DNA from: Robiginitomaculum sp.
Lineage (GTDB): Bacteria > Pseudomonadota > Alphaproteobacteria > Caulobacterales > Maricaulaceae
Assembly: GCA_021776515.1 (NCBI GenBank)
Contig: JAJFFS010000016.1
Location: forward strand, 369,706 to 433,705
DNA length: 64,000 bases
Direction: 5' to 3'
Part shown: positions 62,319 to 64,000 of the stretch, piece by piece
How positions within the stretch are numbered: position 1 is the stretch's first letter
How the letters are laid out: every line of letters begins with the position of its first letter
Position numbers and translations under genes: made by a program
The notes under the pieces: generated by a model
The model's database searches: none
What the model was told of the DNA's origin: nothing
Seen by the model: only the letters and a program-made list of their open reading frames with translations

Positions 62319-62882
62319 TTGAGCGTTTACCCGTCATTGAAAGACCCGGCATATCTGGAAGAACTATTTTTAAGATTCCCTCGTGGAACCGGGCCATTAA
62401 TGGCGTTTCATGATGCGCTTTTGCGTAATGATGACAGTCCGCTCTCTATTGCTGAAAGAGAGATCATTGCGGCACTGGTTTCGGGCGTTAACGCTTGTTC
62501 TTTTTGCTATGGGGCGCATAAAGCCATGGCTATGGCGTTTGGCCTTCCAGAAGAAACCATTATTGCATTGGTTGACGATATTGACACCGCGCCAATAGAT
62601 GAAAAACTCAAACCATTATTACACTATGTTCACAAGCTGACCCTGACACCTTCAAAAATGGTGCAAAGCGATGCGGACGCTGTGTTTGCTGCTGGATGGC
62701 CAGAAGAAGCCTTGCATGATGCGGTACTGGTATGTGCGCTTTATAATTTCATGAACCGGGTTCTTGATGGTTCTGGTATAAAGCCAAAGCCAGTTTTTGA
62801 TAAACCGGATGCGGCGTCATTAAAAACCAGACGGGAAAGTTCTTATACTGGCTGGGCGCGCAAGGCAGGTATTATTTCCTAG
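62319..62882 (+). CDS. AhpD/carboxymuconolactone-decarboxylase-like peroxidase-related protein
   Basis: 187 residues from a TTG start with AAGGAG six bases upstream. The AhpD-type active site is ACSFCYGAHKAMAMAFG, with Cys-x2-Cys and His, after REIIAALVSGVN. The group is annotated as uncharacterised peroxidase-related enzymes acting as small thiol reductants. Following msrA suggests an oxidative stress role. Confidence 0.88.
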   Translation: MSVYPSLKDPAYLEELFLRFPRGTGPLMAFHDALLRNDDSPLSIAEREIIAALVSGVNACSFCYGAHKAMAMAFGLPEETIIALVDDIDTAPIDEKLKPLLHYVHKLTLTPSKMVQSDADAVFAAGWPEEALHDAVLVCALYNFMNRVLDGSGIKPKPVFDKPDAASLKTRRESSYTGWARKAGIIS

Positions 62883-62885
62883 GCC

Positions 62886-63251
62886 ATGCTTATCCAATTG
62901 CTCAACCGCCACCGTCGTTTGGTACAGGCGCTTTTCTGGCTAACCCTGCTTATCGTGCTGGGCTTATCCTTGAAACCTTATTCGGGTGACACATTCAATT
63001 TTCATATTTCAGACAAGGTCGGGCATTTTCTGGCCTACCTTGCGCTAGGTGGTTTGATGGGCGTGGGCTGGTCTATCAGGGGCATGCGTCCGTTTTTGGC
63101 CGGGCTTTTTGCCTTGATCGTTCTGGGCGGGGGCATTGAAATCCTACAGGCGACGCACTGGATCGGTCGCACGGCATCATGGCTTGATCTCTTGGCTAAT
63201 GCTTTTGGCGCAGCTTCAGGTCTGGCAGTCAGTTATAGACTTCACACCTAG
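62886..63251 (+). CDS. VanZ-like membrane protein
   Basis: 121 residues with four membrane helices. The family pattern is SLKPYSGDTFNFHISDKVGH, then FLAYLALGGLMG, GGGIEILQATHWIGRTASWL with DLLANAFGAASG. Function of small VanZ-like proteins is unclear. It follows the AhpD-like gene by three bases and converges on the cyclo-ligase gene with a four-base overlap. Confidence 0.88.
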   Translation: MLIQLLNRHRRLVQALFWLTLLIVLGLSLKPYSGDTFNFHISDKVGHFLAYLALGGLMGVGWSIRGMRPFLAGLFALIVLGGGIEILQATHWIGRTASWLDLLANAFGAASGLAVSYRLHT

Positions 63252-63841
63252 GGTGTTTTGCCGGTAATGCTGATGGCCCCGGTTTCAGTGAGCACCCAAT
63301 CAAGTCCCTGATCGTTACTATCGGTCGGCACTTTGGATATTTGCTGGGCAGCATAACCAATACCAACCGCACACAAATGCGGATTGGCTGCTCTCATGGC
63401 CTTTAAGGTGCGGTCATAATAGCCACCGCCATAACCCAGGCGTCGCCCCTTTTTGTCAAATGCCAGCAACGGCACCAGGACTATTTCCGGCACCATAGGT
63501 GCGGCAGTGGGTAAGGGTTCTTCAACATCAAACCTGCCAAAGTTCAATTCATCACCCGGGCTCCAGGCACGAAATTCCAGAGGTGTGTCGTTGCCGACCA
63601 TCACGGGCAGGCACAATTGCGTACCGCGTGATTTCAGTTTTTCCATTAAGGCCGCAGGGTCAATCTCGCTTTGAATGGCGGAATAACCGGAAATGGCTAA
63701 TCCCGGACGGGTCAGCAATTCAGCTGGAAAGCGCGCCGACAATTGTGTGCCGGAACGCGGGTAGAGCGATTGCAATGTAACCCGCTTGCGCTTCATCCGT
63801 GCTCGAAGATCAGATTTTTCGTTGGAATTAAAAAAAGACAT
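63248..63841 (-). CDS. 5-formyltetrahydrofolate cyclo-ligase
   Basis: About 197 residues from the ATG at 63841. It converts 5-formyl-THF to 5,10-methenyl-THF with ATP. Motifs are SDLRARMKRKRVTLQ at the start, ISGYSAIQSEIDP, PLLAFDKKGRRLGYGGGYYD and RTLKAM. GGAG is nine bases upstream of this ATG; the open frame continues to 63925 but without family sequence and across a likely 6S RNA gene. Position downstream of 6S RNA is conserved widely. Confidence 0.94.
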   Translation of the reverse strand: MSFFNSNEKSDLRARMKRKRVTLQSLYPRSGTQLSARFPAELLTRPGLAISGYSAIQSEIDPAALMEKLKSRGTQLCLPVMVGNDTPLEFRAWSPGDELNFGRFDVEEPLPTAAPMVPEIVLVPLLAFDKKGRRLGYGGGYYDRTLKAMRAANPHLCAVGIGYAAQQISKVPTDSNDQGLDWVLTETGAISITGKTP

Positions 63842-64000
63842 AGTTGGCGGCTCCACAAGCACCGTTGGGGCGTAAATGCCCTGATGACCCAAAAGTTCAG
63901 GTGGGCGCAGCATAAAAGAGACCACGGTCTCAATCAGAGGACGCTCCCTCAGGAGACGATACGGTCGCCGGGATTGTACCCCTGACGCGCGCCGCAGACA
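63842..64000 (-). ncRNA. ssrS: probable 6S RNA, possibly cut by the window edge
   Basis: The 159 bases immediately upstream of the cyclo-ligase gene match the position of ssrS in many proteobacteria. On the minus strand, GTCTGCGGC near the 5' end can pair with GAGCCGCC near the 3' end, TGAGGGAGC and a central GAGACC-GTG-GGTCTC hairpin (at about 63918-63935) fit the 6S layout, and GGGCATTTACGCCC resembles the 3' conserved part. 6S RNA binds sigma70 RNA polymerase in stationary phase. The assignment rests on layout, not on a covariance search. Confidence 0.6.

Overview
The window looks like chromosomal DNA of a holdfast-forming alphaproteobacterium. The best evidence is a complete hfaA-hfaB-hfaD holdfast anchor cluster (55.2-58.0 kb), a PopZ-type polar organiser between tolC and valS (19.0 kb), a MucR regulator, an accessory complex I subunit of the NDUFS4 type beside tRNA-Pro, and gene orders typical of Alphaproteobacteria (dacA-tmk-holB-tatD-MBL; glyA-nrdR-nusB-thiL; DUF1285-NUDIX-DUF6111-cca). 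A relative of Caulobacterales, Hyphomonadaceae or Maricaulales is the likeliest source; the genus cannot be told from sequence reading alone. There is no prophage, insertion sequence or CRISPR array, and coding density is high.

Layout. 0-10 kb: tail of an exported protein, a cytochrome c lipoprotein, a ferredoxin-reductase-type flavoprotein, a small SPFH/RHH/DUF4177 operon behind a strong promoter that overlaps tandem palindromes, an RND efflux pair, and a three-gene redox operon whose middle gene fuses a ferric-reductase-like membrane domain to a Rieske domain. 10-19 kb: pentapeptide-repeat membrane protein, Uup-type ABC-F ATPase, pyruvate kinase, tRNA-Asn, alpha carbonic anhydrase, tRNA-Cys, a PIMT-like protein and TolC. 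19-32 kb: popZ, valS, an S9 lipoprotein peptidase, DUF3137, YhhN, exonuclease III, a hydroxyacid oxidase/ThDP enzyme/FAD dehydrogenase cluster, rfbA. 32-38 kb: DUF192, tRNA-Pro, complex I subunit, tRNA-Arg, metC-cysK, CFA synthase. 38-47 kb: two compact operons for cell wall, replication, one-carbon metabolism and thiamine. 47-53 kb: a diguanylate cyclase, the DUF1285-NUDIX-DUF6111-cca block, DUF4197, RNase HI, a double PilZ protein and a PAS protein. 53-58 kb: an unrecognised exported glycine-rich protein, a DUF1287 protein and hfaDBA. 58-64 kb: rhomboid protease, CBS protein, DUF4153, msrA, AhpD-like protein, VanZ-like protein, 5-formyl-THF cyclo-ligase and a probable 6S RNA.

How the genes fit together. 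c-di-GMP signalling genes (GGDEF at 47 kb, PilZ at 52 kb) lie within 12 kb of the holdfast anchor genes, which is suggestive because holdfast formation is c-di-GMP controlled in Caulobacter; no direct link is visible. The most interesting unexplained items are the Rieske/ferric-reductase operon and its Cys/His-rich third protein, the SPFH operon with an operator suited to its own RHH protein, the exported protein next to the hfa genes, and a family of small intergenic hairpins with conserved loops but covarying arms, several of them tandemly duplicated.
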